From positions 10,369,793 to 10,433,792 of the forward strand of contig NC_044916.1 of the NCBI RefSeq assembly GCF_003576645.1: a stretch of 64,000 nucleotides of DNA, in the 5' to 3' direction. Every line of letters begins with the position of its first letter. Position 1 is the stretch's first letter. Source of the stretch: Ipomoea triloba. Its lineage: Eukaryota; Streptophyta; Magnoliopsida; Solanales; Convolvulaceae. Below, in pieces: positions 1-11,839 of this stretch. The position numbers and the translations under genes are program-made. Under the pieces are notes generated by a model, which saw nothing but the letters and a program-made list of their open reading frames with translations, had not been told where the DNA came from and did not search any database.

Positions 1-110
1 AAAAAAAAAAAAAAAAAAAAAAAACAAAAACACGCACACAAACAAACAAAACAAAACAAAACAAAAAAACAAACAAACAAACAAAAAGAATCACTGCTTT
101 ATTCTCTATT
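1..110. repeat. A-rich simple sequence at the window edge
   Basis: A run of 24 A followed by CA- and CAAA-type short repeats. It lies in the intron or flank downstream of exon 3 of the minus-strand E3 ligase gene, before its missing RING exons. Confidence 0.8.
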
Positions 111-229
111 TCTTTTTGGGGAGGGGGCACTAGGGATCAGGTGTGTGTCACATTGTTATATTTTCTTTTAATGGACAGTATGTGCCAATATTTCAACAAA
201 AGACCAACAGGGAAGGATATAAATCTTAC

Positions 230-1817
230 CGCATCTTCACCAGATATCATGCGCTCCTTTTCTGTTCCTGCTGCTACTATCCCACCTTCACTTGCAGCTC
301 CTCCATTCTCTTTGCTTTTGTTTTTCTTTACCTTGAATTTATAGGTAGGCAGAGAATTGATAGATTCTGGTGTGGCTCCTCTGTTTTGCGACAGATCTTC
401 TCTGAAGCCTAGGATAGAAATTATGCAAGGGAGGCAGCAGCAGATTGTTGCACACAGAATAAATGGCATTGCATAGCCAATGCAGCTAAACGTTAGAAAC
501 ACTATGCACAACCTGCACATGGTAAATGCATAAATGAACTGTCAGCTCAGTTCATAAAAATAAATCACTTTTATGAAAAATAAGTCAACATCAAGAAGTT
601 AGTACCTGTACATGTTTGGAGCCTCAGAAGAGGAAGAATGCCCTCCAAATATCCACACATTGCCCACCACAAACCACACAGCAAAAAAGCAATCCAGAGC
701 CATTTTGAAGTATTCAACTAGTGCCTTTAGCCTGCAAGTGAAGAAACCGCCCATGATAAAGAATTCACAGATGAAGAATGGATTTGTGTAACAGAAATTA
801 ACAAGAACATATTAATTGCAGACTCCTGAATAGCCCAAAAAACATGAAATGCAGATCCAATTTTAGAAGTCTGGTGAAGACAACATTGAAAGACTAATTA
901 CCTTGAAGAGGAAAACAGAATTTCTATGAAGTTGAAAAAGAAAAAGTAATCCACAATATTAAAAGAACCATTATAAGCTACTTGACTTAAGAAGATGAAA
1001 ATCAGAAATCAGATTTCCCCAATAACTACCTTGTTTTGATTATACAATACCAATAACCACATAATAGCAATTACTGATCACATAAAAACAGTGATATAAG
1101 TATTATTTGCTGCTACCACAATTACAATGTCATGAGACAAGGAGAAAAGGGAATGGAGGGCTTGGAGATGTATGTAACAGTCTAACAGATTATGACAAGC
1201 ATTGTCCGTCTGTTATACCTTGCATTTGGTAATCCACCACTCTGACCCCATCTAGAGGATGTAGCAGTTGTTCTCCGACCTTCACCTTCTGAAGTCCTCG
1301 AACTTGAAGGAGGTCCAGCTGAAAGATCACCACGGGAAGAATTCTGTTGCTGTTGAGAATCCTGTTCAGAACTCTGATTTCTGTAACGATAGCGCCAATA
1401 AAGAAGAGGAAGGATAACTACACATCCAGATGCATAACCCACAATCCAAGCAAACAGTGGAGTTCGTGGGTGCTCATTCCTTGATAATGACAAAACAACA
1501 ATAGCTGCAATAATTTGGCTCACTGTTAAAACCAATTCTACAGAAATCCAAAGCCCAGAATTCAAAGGACTTCTATGGCGACTGCGTCCATTTCCTCTTC
1601 GAACAAATGATGAGTTCCTTGTGTTTGATCCAGTAGTAGAAGAAAAAGCACGTTGATAAACAGGTATTGTCACACTAGTTGAAGGCTGATCCTCAGTTTG
1701 TTGCTGCTGGAAATCATTCACCGAACGATCATGTGATATGCCTGATGATGACACTTCACTGCTGCTTGTAATATCAATTGTGTGCTCACTATTGCTATGA
1801 TTCTCTGGTCGCTCCAT
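230..1817 (-). CDS. RING-type E3 ubiquitin ligase, multi-pass membrane (5' three coding exons; RING part off the edge)
   Basis: Three minus-strand coding exons join in frame: 1817-1219, 731-606 and 512-230, giving 336 residues. Both internal junctions split an Arg codon AG|G, and exon 3 ends in phase 0 at a GTAAGA donor. The start is the ATG at 1817 (MERPEN). The upstream in-frame ATG at 1871 lies beyond a plausible acceptor near 1855. The order is a Ser/Gln-rich acidic N-terminus (1-85), membrane segments at about 88-111 and 121-141, another at 211-230 in exon 2, and a Cys-rich hydrophobic pair at 243-278, then a basic linker. This layout matches the Arabidopsis At1g12760/At4g11680 type of about 400 residues, whose C3H2C3 RING follows this point, so the catalytic domain should lie left of position 1. 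It probably ubiquitinates membrane-associated substrates; that role is family knowledge. A partial copy lies at 22737-23110. Confidence 0.88.
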
Positions 1818-1855
1818 TAACAATGAGGATTTAGTAAGTTTGAGTTTACGTCTTA

Positions 1856-2766
1856 GAAAGGAAATAATCAACTAAGCCCACCAACCGAAAAGTATTAGTG
1901 GAAATGTAGGATGGTAGAATGTCAAACAGTAATAACTCTCACTTCAACCAGAACTCTGATACTTAATCACTTCTCCTCTGAAATCAGCTACCATTTCTGC
2001 ATTGAGCATCAAACATGATGAAATTAGAACTATTAAAGGAATACTCACTTAACATAGCCAATTTGAAGTCAAGATGATTTTCTACAGATGAGGTATAACA
2101 ATTCATTAAACAACAAAATATGTACTTTTGCAGGTTAAAGTAACCCCAGACCACAGGTATAGGGAAGGCCCAAGCAATCAAGCACCATTGCACATGCCAT
2201 GCCTCCCAAATACTCCATAATAGATGCAGATATTCTTGATTTCAAAGCATGAACAAACATTAGGAATTAGCACCAAAAGAGAGCCCCAAGCCCCCAATTC
2301 GATCACACTACTGGAATTATTCATAAACAAGAAGGACCCAATTACAGAAACAAATTATAAAAGCCCTAAAATCCCAGCAAGAACACAGCACAATCAGCGT
2401 ATTACTTCATCCATTCTCTCTCCCTCTATAAACAATACCCTAACGGAAATTCATGGTTCCAATCCAACCACACGCAGTTGACCATCTTTAACAACCGATT
2501 CCTCAGTAAAACCCAACCAAAAATGGGGAAAACCCACAATTCTTCTACATATTCAGCAGTAAATTCAACAAACCGAGTTCTAGGGGGAAAAGCATGGAAT
2601 AATTCCATCAGCATCAGAAAGAACACAACTCAAATCATGGAACACAGCAATTGCTACTCGACATATCAGACAGTCCATAAAATTCAACACAGTTGCACAG
2701 CAAAGTGGACCACATAGATACAGAGAAGAGAAGAAGAGAGAGAGAGAAAGAAGGGCAGTACTGACC
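1856..2766 (-). other. Probable 5'-UTR intron of the E3 ligase gene
   Basis: Reading the minus strand, a G|GTCAGT donor occurs at 2766/2765, and a pyrimidine-rich acceptor ending CTAAG lies just upstream of the exon that carries the ATG. No coding ORF of note lies between. Short ORFs here look like noise. Splicing of the leader is inferred, not shown. Confidence 0.35.
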
Positions 2767-2995
2767 AGTGAACAGTGAGCGTTCAAGCTAAGAGCAACTC
2801 AAGGGAAAAGACGGAGAAGAAGAAGAAGAAGAAATCAGCATCAGAGGAAGTTTCGATGAAAAGAAAGGATAAATTTTCGTCAGATTCACCGCGTGTATTA
2901 GTATAGACATAGAAAAGAGCATAAATAAATATAAATCTTTGTACACAGAAATTTAGATTTATGTATACATATAACATATATATATATCCCTATAT
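2767..2995 (-). promoter_or_regulatory. Putative leader exon and TATA region of the E3 ligase gene
   Basis: On the minus strand a TATATATA block near 2972-2985 lies upstream of a pyrimidine-rich leader with CTT repeats (2815-2832). The spacing suits a core promoter followed by an untranslated exon that ends at about 2766. The position of transcription start is inferred. Confidence 0.4.
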
Positions 2996-3225
2996 ATTAC
3001 ATCACTATTATACTGAATAATACTGGTATTTGAAGTCCTTGTCTCTTTGTGCACCTCCCATTGCTTAGCGGTGTGATAAAACAATTTCTTTCCTTTTCTT
3101 TTGAAAAAAAAAAAAAAAAAAAACAATTCTCATAGTCGAGTCTAGTCTAATCTAGAGATATTTTTTCAAAATATAATATAAAAATTATTAAATACCGAAA
3201 GTCACTCGAAAATACGAACTTCTTT

Positions 3226-3413
3226 ATACGCGAATTATATATTTTTTTATTTGATAATATTTTAATATTGGATGTAAATGTTGCCCATCACGCGTTCAGA
3301 TTTCAAAATGCTAGACACACGCACGCACACTAGCATTTTGAACGAGTGATGTGCGAAATTCACATCAAATATTAAAATATTGTTAAATAAAAAATATATA
3401 GTTCAAATTATAT
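3226..3413. mobile_element. Fold-back MITE
   Basis: Two inverted arms of about 85 bases meet around a short ACACACGCACGCACAC loop at 3314-3329. The arms share the CAAAATGCTAG end and the TAATATTTTAATATT block. This can form one long hairpin. No target duplication was identified. Confidence 0.6.
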
Positions 3414-3571
3414 TTCATAATTATTTAAAGTGATACATTTTAATTACGGAGTATTATATTTGAATAATATAGAGAGAAAAAAAAAGATTTTATATTTTTA
3501 TTTAATAATAATTTACACAATTTTCTTAAAATTTATATTTACAAAAATAAAAATAAAAAAATCTATAATGT

Positions 3572-3687
3572 TTTTTGAGTACTACTGACTCTGTTACAAT
3601 GTAGTATCTGTTCATAGTTACTTTCGCAACCTACTGAAGCACAAAGAGTCGGGACACCGGGTGCCACTAGACCACAAGGTCTTTGGC
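3572..3687 (-). mobile_element. SINE family 1 copy
   Basis: On the minus strand it begins AGACCTTGTGGTCTAGTGGC, the tRNA-like A box shared by all family 1 copies in this window. It reads on to the AGTCAGTAGTACTC tail seen also at 25828. The B-box region has decayed. An A run and a (TA)n tract adjoin it at 3688-3754. Confidence 0.65.

Positions 3688-3754
<67 letters not shown>
3688..3754. repeat. Poly-A then (TA)n microsatellite
   Basis: About 17 A followed by some 25 TA units. Confidence 0.9.
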
Positions 3755-3756
<2 letters not shown>

Positions 3757-4021
3757 ATAATGTTAATCTAACACCCATATATATTGGGTATGTATACACA
3801 AATAGCGTATGTATTTTATACACGTATGATTTAATACTCTTAGATATTTAATTAAAAAATAATATATTGTTAAATTAATCATTATATGGTAATTTTAATA
3901 AAATGGTAATTAAAGAATAGGAAAATGGAATGGGGTTTTCTTGAACAAATTATGCTTTGTTTGGGTTTTGATCATCGGTGGATTCGGTTGCTCTTGCTTT
4001 GTGTAACAACGGTGCGGTTTG

Positions 4022-4328
4022 GGGGTGTTTGGTGAATAGTTGTTAGCTAATGGATTAGTGAGTTTGATTAATTAATAGCATTAGTTGATTGCAAAAAGAT
4101 GTTTGGTAAATTAGCTGATGGCTCATTACATGCAAATGACTTTCTCAAAAAGTTAATAAAAATGTTGCTTTGAGCAGCTTTTTAAATTTTAGCATTTTGA
4201 AGCAATAACTGTTACAGAAAACTAATTAATCAAACCCTCATATTAGTTGTTTAACCAAGTTAAATAGCTAATAGTGGTCAAACAAGCTAAAATTGACGGA
4301 TAAGCTAATTATGTTACCAAACAATGCC
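4022..4328. mobile_element. hAT-like MITE with GTGTTTGGT termini
   Basis: The left end GGGTGTTTGGTGAATAG and the reverse complement of the right end (GGCATTGTTTGGTAACAT) are inverted. Internal TTAGCTAAT blocks are also inverted, so the whole element folds back. The target duplication is not clear. Confidence 0.5.
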
Positions 4329-4883
4329 TTTATAAAAATTGTTTCCAAAATTTGATAAACATTTGAAAAGTTTCCGTTACTTAGACTGTTTTATAAACTT
4401 GCAATCTTATGGGTAATTGTTATTTGGCAAAATATTTATGTGAGACTATCGAACGAATCCTTGTCCATGAAATGGGTCGGGTTGTAGACAACCAAGTGTG
4501 TAAGTATCACAATATAAGTATCACTATAGTTGACCAGAAGGGCAGAAGCGCCACAATCCAATACCCCCTCATTGGTGATTTCCTTAACCATCACCTACGA
4601 GTCTAACTCCACATCTAACTGCTTGGAGCATTTATCTCTCACTAGTTTAAGACCCTCTCTCAACCCCCAAACTTCCGATGAGAAGTTGTTCGTTTGCCCA
4701 ATCTTCACTAAAAAAACCACAAACCCACCTACCAACCCCCTACACTCGAGTGCCTTTAATCCCTTCCCCTAGCCCCATCATTGTTGAGTTTGAGCCTACC
4801 TTCATTTGGCAGGACCCAACCCGCTCACCTCTCCATCTTACCTGATATTAAGTTTCTTTATATAAGCAAGTCCCTTGCCTCCC
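4329..4883. other. Unassigned intergenic sequence
   Basis: No domain, tRNA-like box or inverted repeat was recognised. The ORFs at 4409 and 4530 overlap in different frames and resemble nothing known. Confidence 0.4.
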
Positions 4884-5035
4884 TAGTGTTAGGACTATAG
4901 CTTGGAAAGCCGAGTTCAGCATCCTGTCATCGAACTGTGGCGCTGTGACTTACCATGGAGGGATGTAATTAAATGGTTAATGTCCACCTACTTATCACCA
5001 ATTGGTTTTAAGAAGATATGTAACTAGATAACCAA
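4884..5035 (+). mobile_element. LTR fragment, same family as the LTR at 57599-57826
   Basis: It starts TGTTAGG and carries the block TTAAATGGTTAATGTCCACC and ACCAATTGGTTTTAAGAA, matching in inverted orientation the LTR at 57.6-57.8 kb. It is truncated where LINE coding sequence begins. Confidence 0.55.
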
Positions 5036-5854
5036 AGAAGATATTAACCACTTTAATATGTGTGGATACACGACCACTGAATATCCCATCATTGTGGACC
5101 TTCCAGATAAACCACAACATGTAGGTGAATTTAGGCTCCCACCAAGTTCCATCCACAACTTGAACTTCACTCGAACAGTTGCCTTTGAGCCATGTACCTC
5201 TGCGTGAATCGCCAATCTCTAAATAGATAAGACAAGGATTCTTCCCCTCTGTTGCATCTCGGGAGAGCGCCATTCACACAAAGTCAGCATCTCTACTAGT
5301 AGTGCCTACAATAAAATCTTAAGTTGATTTAATTGAGAAGGAACCCGTACTTGAGTGAGGCTAAATGAACGAGTCAAGGACACCACCCTCCATTGCAATA
5401 GGGGTTGCTCGGATTAGATTGCCTACCCTTTCTGACAGCAAGAGTGTAACTTATCAATGTCCCAACAATTAGTATCAATAAAAAAAAATCTCTAACACAT
5501 GATTGATTTAATTCGTTTGGGATATCTAGCTCCATCTCAACCCCTAACGGTTTGTCCTCGACCCACCAGTCTAATAAAAAATCAATGGAAGTTTCATTGA
5601 CTATTCTCCATTTTGCCCCTAGCTTAACTAGAGAATGACCCTTGGAATTACTCTTTCATCCCATGAAGCATTACCATGCATGAACCATTGCAGTGAAGAA
5701 ATTCCCCTAATGCGCATACTTACTCCTCATCGTTAGAACCCACAATTTTTCCATGCACATGACTATTTGTTAGGTTAATTTGGCTAGAAAGGCCCTATTG
5801 AAAATCTCATGCCCTTCTTAGCCCCAAACTCCTTTTCTCTAGTTGGGCACATAC
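5000..5854 (-). pseudogene. LINE remnant 1, distal part (zf-RVT/RNase H linker region)
   Basis: Minus-strand translation across several frames gives pieces typical of plant L1-type ORF2: AKWRIVNETSIDFLLDWWV, then DTNCWDIDKLHSCCQKG, then FTYMLWFIWKVHNDGIF. Stops and frame changes are frequent, so it is dead. It is collinear with the reverse transcriptase remnant at 10080-10650 and with the FLWG block at 8911-9264, so the three look like one old LINE split by later insertions. Confidence 0.6.
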
Positions 5855-6041
5855 TGTTAGACATGTATGCCCTAGTCAACTAGGTAGTCATGACATACTG
5901 CTAGTTATCACTCATGACTTACAAGTTATTTAATAATGAGTTATTAAATATAACTTGTTCCTAGTTTGACTATGAACCTAGAAAGTAACACCTTAATGGT
6001 CTGTGGTAATGCTGAGAATTTTAAAAGAAATCGATAAGGAG
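5855..6041 (+). mobile_element. LTR-like fragment starting TGTTAGACATG
   Basis: TGTTAGACATGTATGCCCTA resembles the 5' end of a copia LTR. It is cut at the poly-T tract that ends LINE 2. The identity rests on the terminal motif and context only. Confidence 0.35.
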
Positions 6042-6728
6042 TTTTTTTTTTTTTTTTTTTTACAAAAGAGCACTTTTATTAAATAAACAAAGGGGCAAAG
6101 CCCATACAAAGGTTGCAAGGCAAATGACCACATTAAGCCAAATGCCTATACAAAAGATAGAAAAAACATTACAAAAAAAGGCCGAGAACTACAAAATAAG
6201 TAAAGGCCAGCTACAACTAACTACATATACTAAAGGAAATACAGCACCAGAAGTATACTCCAAAGTCCCGTACCACCCCTCAGCAACAAGCAGTAAGAGT
6301 AGGCCTAAGCAAATACATGCCTTTCTGTCAGAACTTCGGCAGTACCACAGTCATTCCCAAGACTAACAGCTGCCAAAGACGAAAGTAGAAACAGCTAGAC
6401 ACTATAACAACTTAACCAAGTAACCTTATCCAGAACGTATACCATGCACTGTCCTGCCAAAAAATCGGCAGCATAACGACTGTTTTAGGACTAACCCAAA
6501 CAACTGTAACGCACACTAAGCACAGCAAGGCACACCGGCCATAATAAAGCACACAGGCCGAAAAAACAAGGCACACAAGCCACCAAACAACTACAAAATG
6601 TCCAAAAATAGAGTATAAAGTCTAACATCAACATCATAAGCAGAATGGCACACAGGCCTACAGTATAACAACGCGCAGGCCAGCAAACGGTAAACATCCA
6701 AAAAGCAGTTCAAACCAGTACCCCAACG

Positions 6729-7232
6729 GGATTAGCTACTATGGGCCAGCAGCAAGCCTGGACAAACCGCTAACGGATTTGAAAAATTCCTACCCGGCCA
6801 CCGTTCAGCCCGGGTCAGGGTGCAACTTTTTACCGCAAGCACCTATGTTAAGGCATGACCTGTTTTAAGAGAAACCCGCAAGGGAGAAACCAAATAGAAA
6901 TAACATGTCATATATGCCTCAGAAGCCAAGTATGAACAAATAGGAAGCATGTCGAACAAAGAACGCACACTCCAAATATTTTTTGAAAAGCAAAAGAGAA
7001 AATAGAAACTGAAGAGAACAACAAAAGAAAGAAAAGAAAGAAAGAAACAAGGCTATACAGAGACACGAACAAAATCACCCCCTAGTAACAAACCCCCCAC
7101 CGGAACCCAGAGGGGGTTCAGCCACTATAGGCCAGCAGCAAGCCTGACCATATCAACGGATTTGAAAAATCCTACCTGGGCACCATTCAGCCCGAACCAG
7201 GGTGCATTTTGTACCGCTAGCACCTGCGTTGT
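6729..7232 (-). repeat. Duplicated block in the LINE 2 3' region
   Basis: Bases 6729-6845 and about 7114-7232 are diverged direct copies sharing GGCCAGCAGCAAGCCTG, CGGATTTGAAAAAT and CAGGGTGCA. Between them is A-rich sequence. Confidence 0.7.
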
Positions 7233-7295
7233 TGAGGCTAGACCTGGTGACCCAGGCCATCATCGCTGCCAAACCAACCAAATACTTCATTCCAT

Positions 7296-7475
7296 TCCTA
7301 TTCCAATCTTTTTCATTCTCATTCTTTTCCCTTCATCTTTCTTCTTTTTCTTTCTTTTTTCTTTTTCATCATTTTCCCTTCATATTCCATTGTTTTTTCT
7401 CCTTTTTCTCTTTTTTCTCTTTTTCCTTTTTTTCGTTTTTCTTTTTCCTCTTTTTTTTCTTTTTTTTTTTCAAAT
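7296..7475. repeat. Long pyrimidine (T/C) tract
   Basis: About 180 bases almost purely T and C on the plus strand. They produce spurious Phe-rich ORFs. Confidence 0.85.
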
Positions 7476-7566
7476 AAATGAAACCAAGAACCAAATACAA
7501 TTAAGAAAAATTAAACCAAGCAAACTTACAGAAGCAAAAACAAATAAACAAAAGCAAAATGCTAAG

Positions 7567-8893
7567 CTACGGGGGATCCTCAACATCAAAGAACACGTAA
7601 GGCAAATCATCGTTAATCAAAAGCACTCGCACCCTCGGTGGCAACTCCATAAGGGAATGAAAACAGAACTCTCCCTGCTTATCAACCACCCAGTCAGCAA
7701 GGGCCGAGGCAGGCATATTAGCCCGCGACGGGCACAAGGCATAGGATACAGACCCGCAGGAGCACAGAAATCGGAGCCTAGACACAACATCATCCAAAAC
7801 CCACGGCGCAGCCAAAGTCCTATCAAAGTACCCTCCCATCTCAACCACTAAGGACTCCACAATAATATCCCTATAACCCCCCGCCAAGCACCACTCCAAG
7901 CTTGAAAATATAACTCGAAACAACCCCCGGATTACATCTCCAGACCCAGACCATGCCACCCCATAGAAAATACTGCCCCCTGATTACGGACCAAGGTAGC
8001 AGCCCCCCTTACGGCTGTAGAAAGTGCAAGGTTAATCTTTAGAATCCCCGCAGCTGGAGGGGACCACCTGACAGCCCTAACCACCTGCCGAGGCATATGC
8101 GCCTCCAACTATGCAACAATAGTCCTCCAATTAGGAGGCAGAATATGCGCCATGGGCCACTTTCTGAATAAGCACTCTGCTACGCCTCTGGCAACCCCGA
8201 ACATCACGCGAGCAACGCTCGGAGAATCACGCCCATGCATACACCCATTACGGTGTTTCCATAACTCCCACAATACCAAGTATGGCAACCTACTTATGAC
8301 AAAGGAAAATAAAGGATTACGCGCCCCACCTCGCCCCAGTCGCCCACCAAAGTCCTTAAACACCGGTGACGCGACTGCAGGCCAAGGGACGCAAACACAT
8401 AACTCCAAACGGCTTTCGCCGTATTCCTAGAATAAAAGATATGCAATATAGAATTAGATGCAGGAGTCAGACAACACCAACACCTCGAAACAACCACATG
8501 GTCGAAACGAGACAGGACATCATCCGGGGGCAGCCGACCCCGGAACACCCTCTAAGCTAGAAAGGACACCTTAAACGGCAGGTGCTTATGCCAGCACTTA
8601 GCAAGAAGGGGATTTGGGGCAATCGTCAAAGCAGGCTAAAGCAAAGATTTAGCAGAAGAAAAGGAAAACATACCGTCAGAAGCAAGCGTCCAGACCGGGA
8701 TATCCCGCGGCCCCTGTCCTAAACAGGACAAGTCCGCAGTAACCCCATCGGCTATCAAGTCCACGTGCTCTGCCAGGTCGAGAGCACCATCACGTATATA
8801 GTTCACGTGGTCGGTAAATGGACTAGAGGCCAGATAATTGGACGATTCAAGTTTGATTATGCCAAAGCATGCTTCGAGGGTAATATTACTCAA
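7567..8893 (-). pseudogene. LINE ORF2 C-terminal remnant (zf-RVT and RNase H)
   Basis: Read from high to low coordinates: a segment ending in PVWTLASDGMFSFSSAKSLL (8893-8636), which is the piece before zf-RVT; a Cys/His zf-RVT region; the tryptophan-rich linker VLWELWKHRNGCMHGR; and an RNase H-like tail with VESLVVEMGGYFDRTLAAPW. At least three frames are needed, so no full-length protein is made. Confidence 0.65.
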
Positions 8894-8910
8894 TTCCTTT
8901 CTATAACGTA

Positions 8911-9264
8911 AAACCTAGAAAATGCGATTGATGCTTCCCTTGAGTATGTATGTATTGTATTCTAACACATACCTCCTTCCAATTCATGAGATGGACATTT
9001 TTCTTAGAGTCTTTGTCACCCCCAAAGGAAATCCCTACAAAGCTTGTCAATCTTGTTATAGACCTCAACTAGGAGGACTAAATATTGCATTGTATAGATT
9101 GGACCAACACCTAGATGCACTTCAAACTAAGAGGGCTCTAGTTGGCAAGACACTAATTTTTGAGCATGTTATCTAAGATATAATTGAATGTCCCTTTAGA
9201 AACTCTTTTCTATAGCATGGGAATCACTAAATATTTACCCAAGTGTCTCATAATAGGGATATCA
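8911..9264 (-). pseudogene. LINE remnant 1, middle part (FLWG block)
   Basis: The minus strand translates to VYNKIDKLCRDFLWG and then KCPSHELEGG, matching the segment after the reverse transcriptase in plant LINE ORF2. It continues from 10080-10650 across the hAT-like insertion and toward 5000-5854 across LINE 2. Confidence 0.55.
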
Positions 9265-10072
9265 AGGGTGCGATTACTAACAGGAAATTTTCAAGAAAAT
9301 TTCCAAATTTGAAAATTGAAAACAGGAAATGTGTTTACTATGTTATATGTTTCAATTTTCAAAGTTGAGAACAATTCTCTATTTTAGAAGAAGTTAGAGA
9401 CACACTCAAAACTTGTTCTCATGTTAAAAAATCACGCGTGAACAGTAACTAGTCCTAGCATCAATTCTTGGTAGCGTCTTTCTCCTTCTTTCTTCTTCAT
9501 TTTTCTTCTACTTTCTTTTGCACTTTCTTCTTCTCTTTCACACTCACCGTCTCACAGCTTCAAACTCGTCGCATTTATCTTCTTCATTTATAGCAGTCGA
9601 ACTTGGCGCCTTTATCTTCTTCATCTACAACGGTCGAAATCGACGCCTTTGTCTTCTTCATCTACAGTGATTGAACTCGACGCCTTGGCAGAATGTTTTT
9701 GTGTTCTGTGTTCGGCGATAAGAAAATGAGGGATTTCTCAAATTTTTGTTTTGTGTTTTGTATAATTGAATTGAGGTTATTGGGCTATTGAATTGGATTA
9801 TTTGGCTATCGGCATAATAAATTGAATTTGGCAGAATGTTTTGTATAATTTATATACATATAAATGGGATTAGGGATTTATATTGGGTTGTTGGCAAATG
9901 TTTTGTATAATTAATATACATATAACTTATAAATATATGTATATAGTACATATTTAATTTAGTAAGTGAAAAATAAATTTTGAAAATAAGTAATGGCAAA
10001 CAAGTTTTCAATTCGAGTTTTCGAAAACAGAGAATAAAAACTGAGAACGAAAGTAAACCCCCCCCCCCCCCC
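9265..10072. mobile_element. hAT-like non-autonomous element (GATTACTAACAG ends)
   Basis: The left end GGGTGCGATTACTAACAG and a right end reading inward GGGTTTACTTTCGTTCTC are inverted relatives. GAAAATTTTC-type blocks lie next to both ends. A 15-base C run at 10058-10072 ends it. It interrupts LINE remnant 1. Related copies are at 15422 and 59153. Confidence 0.5.
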
Positions 10073-10079
10073 AAATTAT

Positions 10080-10650
10080 CTCACAAATTGAGCTCCTCAT
10101 CACCTAGGCTCCATGCTAATAAAGCAGAAAACTTGTGATTTTTATATGTTGATTTTGAGCCCTGATCGATGACAAAATTCATCATAACAAGAGCTTGTCT
10201 CGAAGTCACCTCTCTGGAAAACATGTGATCATCCATGAAAAAAGGGGTGGGACACCCCAAAAGCCCCCCTACTAAGAGTGATGGGCTTCCACTGACCTTT
10301 TTTCATCTCCTTGGATATCAGCAGATAACCTTTCTATCACCAAGATGAAGAGATATAGGTTTAAGAAATCCACATGTTGTAACCCTCGTTTGGACTAGAA
10401 AGTAGGGAGTTGCTTCTCATTCAAAAGGATTGAAATGGAACCATGAGAAATTGAGAACATGACTAGATTGATCAACTACCTCGAAAACATGAAGTCCACA
10501 ATAACCTCTTCAATACTATTATAGGCTTTATGAAAGTCTAGTTACATAACCATAAACCCATTCTTATTACTTCTTAAACCCATTCTTATTACTTCTTTTA
10601 TTGCTCATCCCATGAAGATTTTCCTAGGTCAAGATAACATTCAAAATATG
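10080..10650 (-). pseudogene. LINE remnant 1, reverse transcriptase C-terminal region
   Basis: The minus-strand translation includes KGQWKPITLSRGAFGVSHPF followed by MDDHMFSRE, a decayed form of the reverse transcriptase FADD active-site region (FMDD here). Several stops and frameshifts follow. Upstream RT motifs are not visible. Confidence 0.6.
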
Positions 10651-10894
10651 ACCAATCATATGAATCGAAGGTTAGTATGTAAATCTTCATATAAAATTTA
10701 CAAATTTAGTATCAGATCAAATTAAAATGAAGATCTATTAATATATTACTTATTAAATAAACAAAAAGTAGTTCCAATATAGGTGTGAGTGTAAATTAGA
10801 AAGCAGAGTAAGAGGAGAGGAACTTTCCCCACCTTCACTCTCGAGAGTAAAAATTGTCTTTAAATTCACACTTGTCACTTTTTATGAAAAATCT

Positions 10895-11000
10895 ATTAGT
10901 GTTATTCTATTACAATGCAGTATCTGTTCATAAGCTCAAACACACAACTTCCCACATAAGAGTGTAACTTTGGTGCCACTAGACCATAAAGCCTTGGCAT
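10895..11000 (-). mobile_element. SINE family 1 copy
   Basis: Minus strand: GGTCTAGTGGCACC A-box-like start and a TGTGTGTTTGAGC B-box-like segment, then the CATTGTAATAGAAT tail. Confidence 0.65.
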
Positions 11001-11069
11001 CAGTACTATTAATATTGCTACAATTACAATTACAATTGACTTTAATTTCTAGAAAATATTTTACCAATA

Positions 11070-11617
11070 AGGGTGTATTTGGTAACCCGGAAAATGTTTT
11101 CCAAGTTTTCGGTGTTTGGCAACGTCCGAAAAATGCGGTCAATGGAAAATGTTTTCCATTGACCAAGGAAAATCAGTTCATTTTTCTAGAAAATCACTTA
11201 CAGAATTTTTTTCCGTATATCATTTTTCGGAATGGTCAAAATGGCCGTTTCGCATGTTCTCAATCAAAATGGCCATCTCACCCATTCCGGCGGACTCATT
11301 TCCGATGGAAACCAGTCTGCCCGGCAGTTTTGCTCTGGTTCCGGCCAAAACCAAAGTCGGTCCTTTGTTAATTTTTTTCTTTTTCTTTTGCTTTTATAAT
11401 AAATATAATTATTTTATATTTTAAATAAAATAATAAAATATATAATTATACAATTCTACTCATTTACCACCCATTTTCCATAAAATGAACCAAACACACC
11501 AAGACAGTTTTTCATAACGCAACCAAACACTGGAAAGGAAAATATTTTCTAAAAAATGACTCGTTTTTTCAAAAAATATTTTTCGAAAGTCATTTTTCTG
11601 CTTTTCAAACGGACCTA
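11070..11617. mobile_element. hAT-like element (GTGTATTTGG ends), GGAAAATG family
   Basis: Begins AGGGTGTATTTGGTAACCCG and ends TTTTCAAACGGACCT, with inverted GGAAAATGTTTTCC blocks. It shares its interior (GAAACCAGTCTGCCCGGC) with the element at 56693-57276. ORFs inside are not supported by any recognisable protein. Confidence 0.6.
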
Positions 11618-11839
11618 AATGTTATAATTTTTGGGCCCCACAATATCGCATCAATTTTTTTAAAAAATAAATAAATTGTTGATGGTCCTGGCTCCTCGCC
11701 ATTTTGTTTTTCGGTGAGCAAGGAATCACTTACTCAGTTACTCCTGCCGTTTTTCACTCCATCCGCCCCACTTATTTAATTAACCATATTTAACTCTAAT
11801 TATTTATAAATTATGTTTTATAATATTTAATTAAGAAAA

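Larger units (their letters stand above)
6042..8905 (-). mobile_element. LINE 2, 5'-truncated, with poly(A) tail on the minus strand
   Basis: A poly-T run on the plus strand at 6042-6061 is the poly(A) tail of a minus-strand element. Its coding part lies at 7567-8893: a zf-RVT piece (RCWCCLTPASNSILHIFYS, 8294-8548), a linker with LPYLVLWELWKHRNGCMH (8109-8408), and an RNase H-like piece (7567-7959). These are in different frames, so the ORF is broken. The 5' end with endonuclease and most of the reverse transcriptase is missing. The untranslated 3' part holds a pyrimidine tract and a duplicated 115-base block. A target duplication was not seen. Confidence 0.7.

Noticed and set aside
7162..7851. 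A 229-codon plus-strand ORF
   Set aside because: It runs through a T/C tract that codes for poly-Phe/Ser and lies antisense to LINE sequence; there is no domain.
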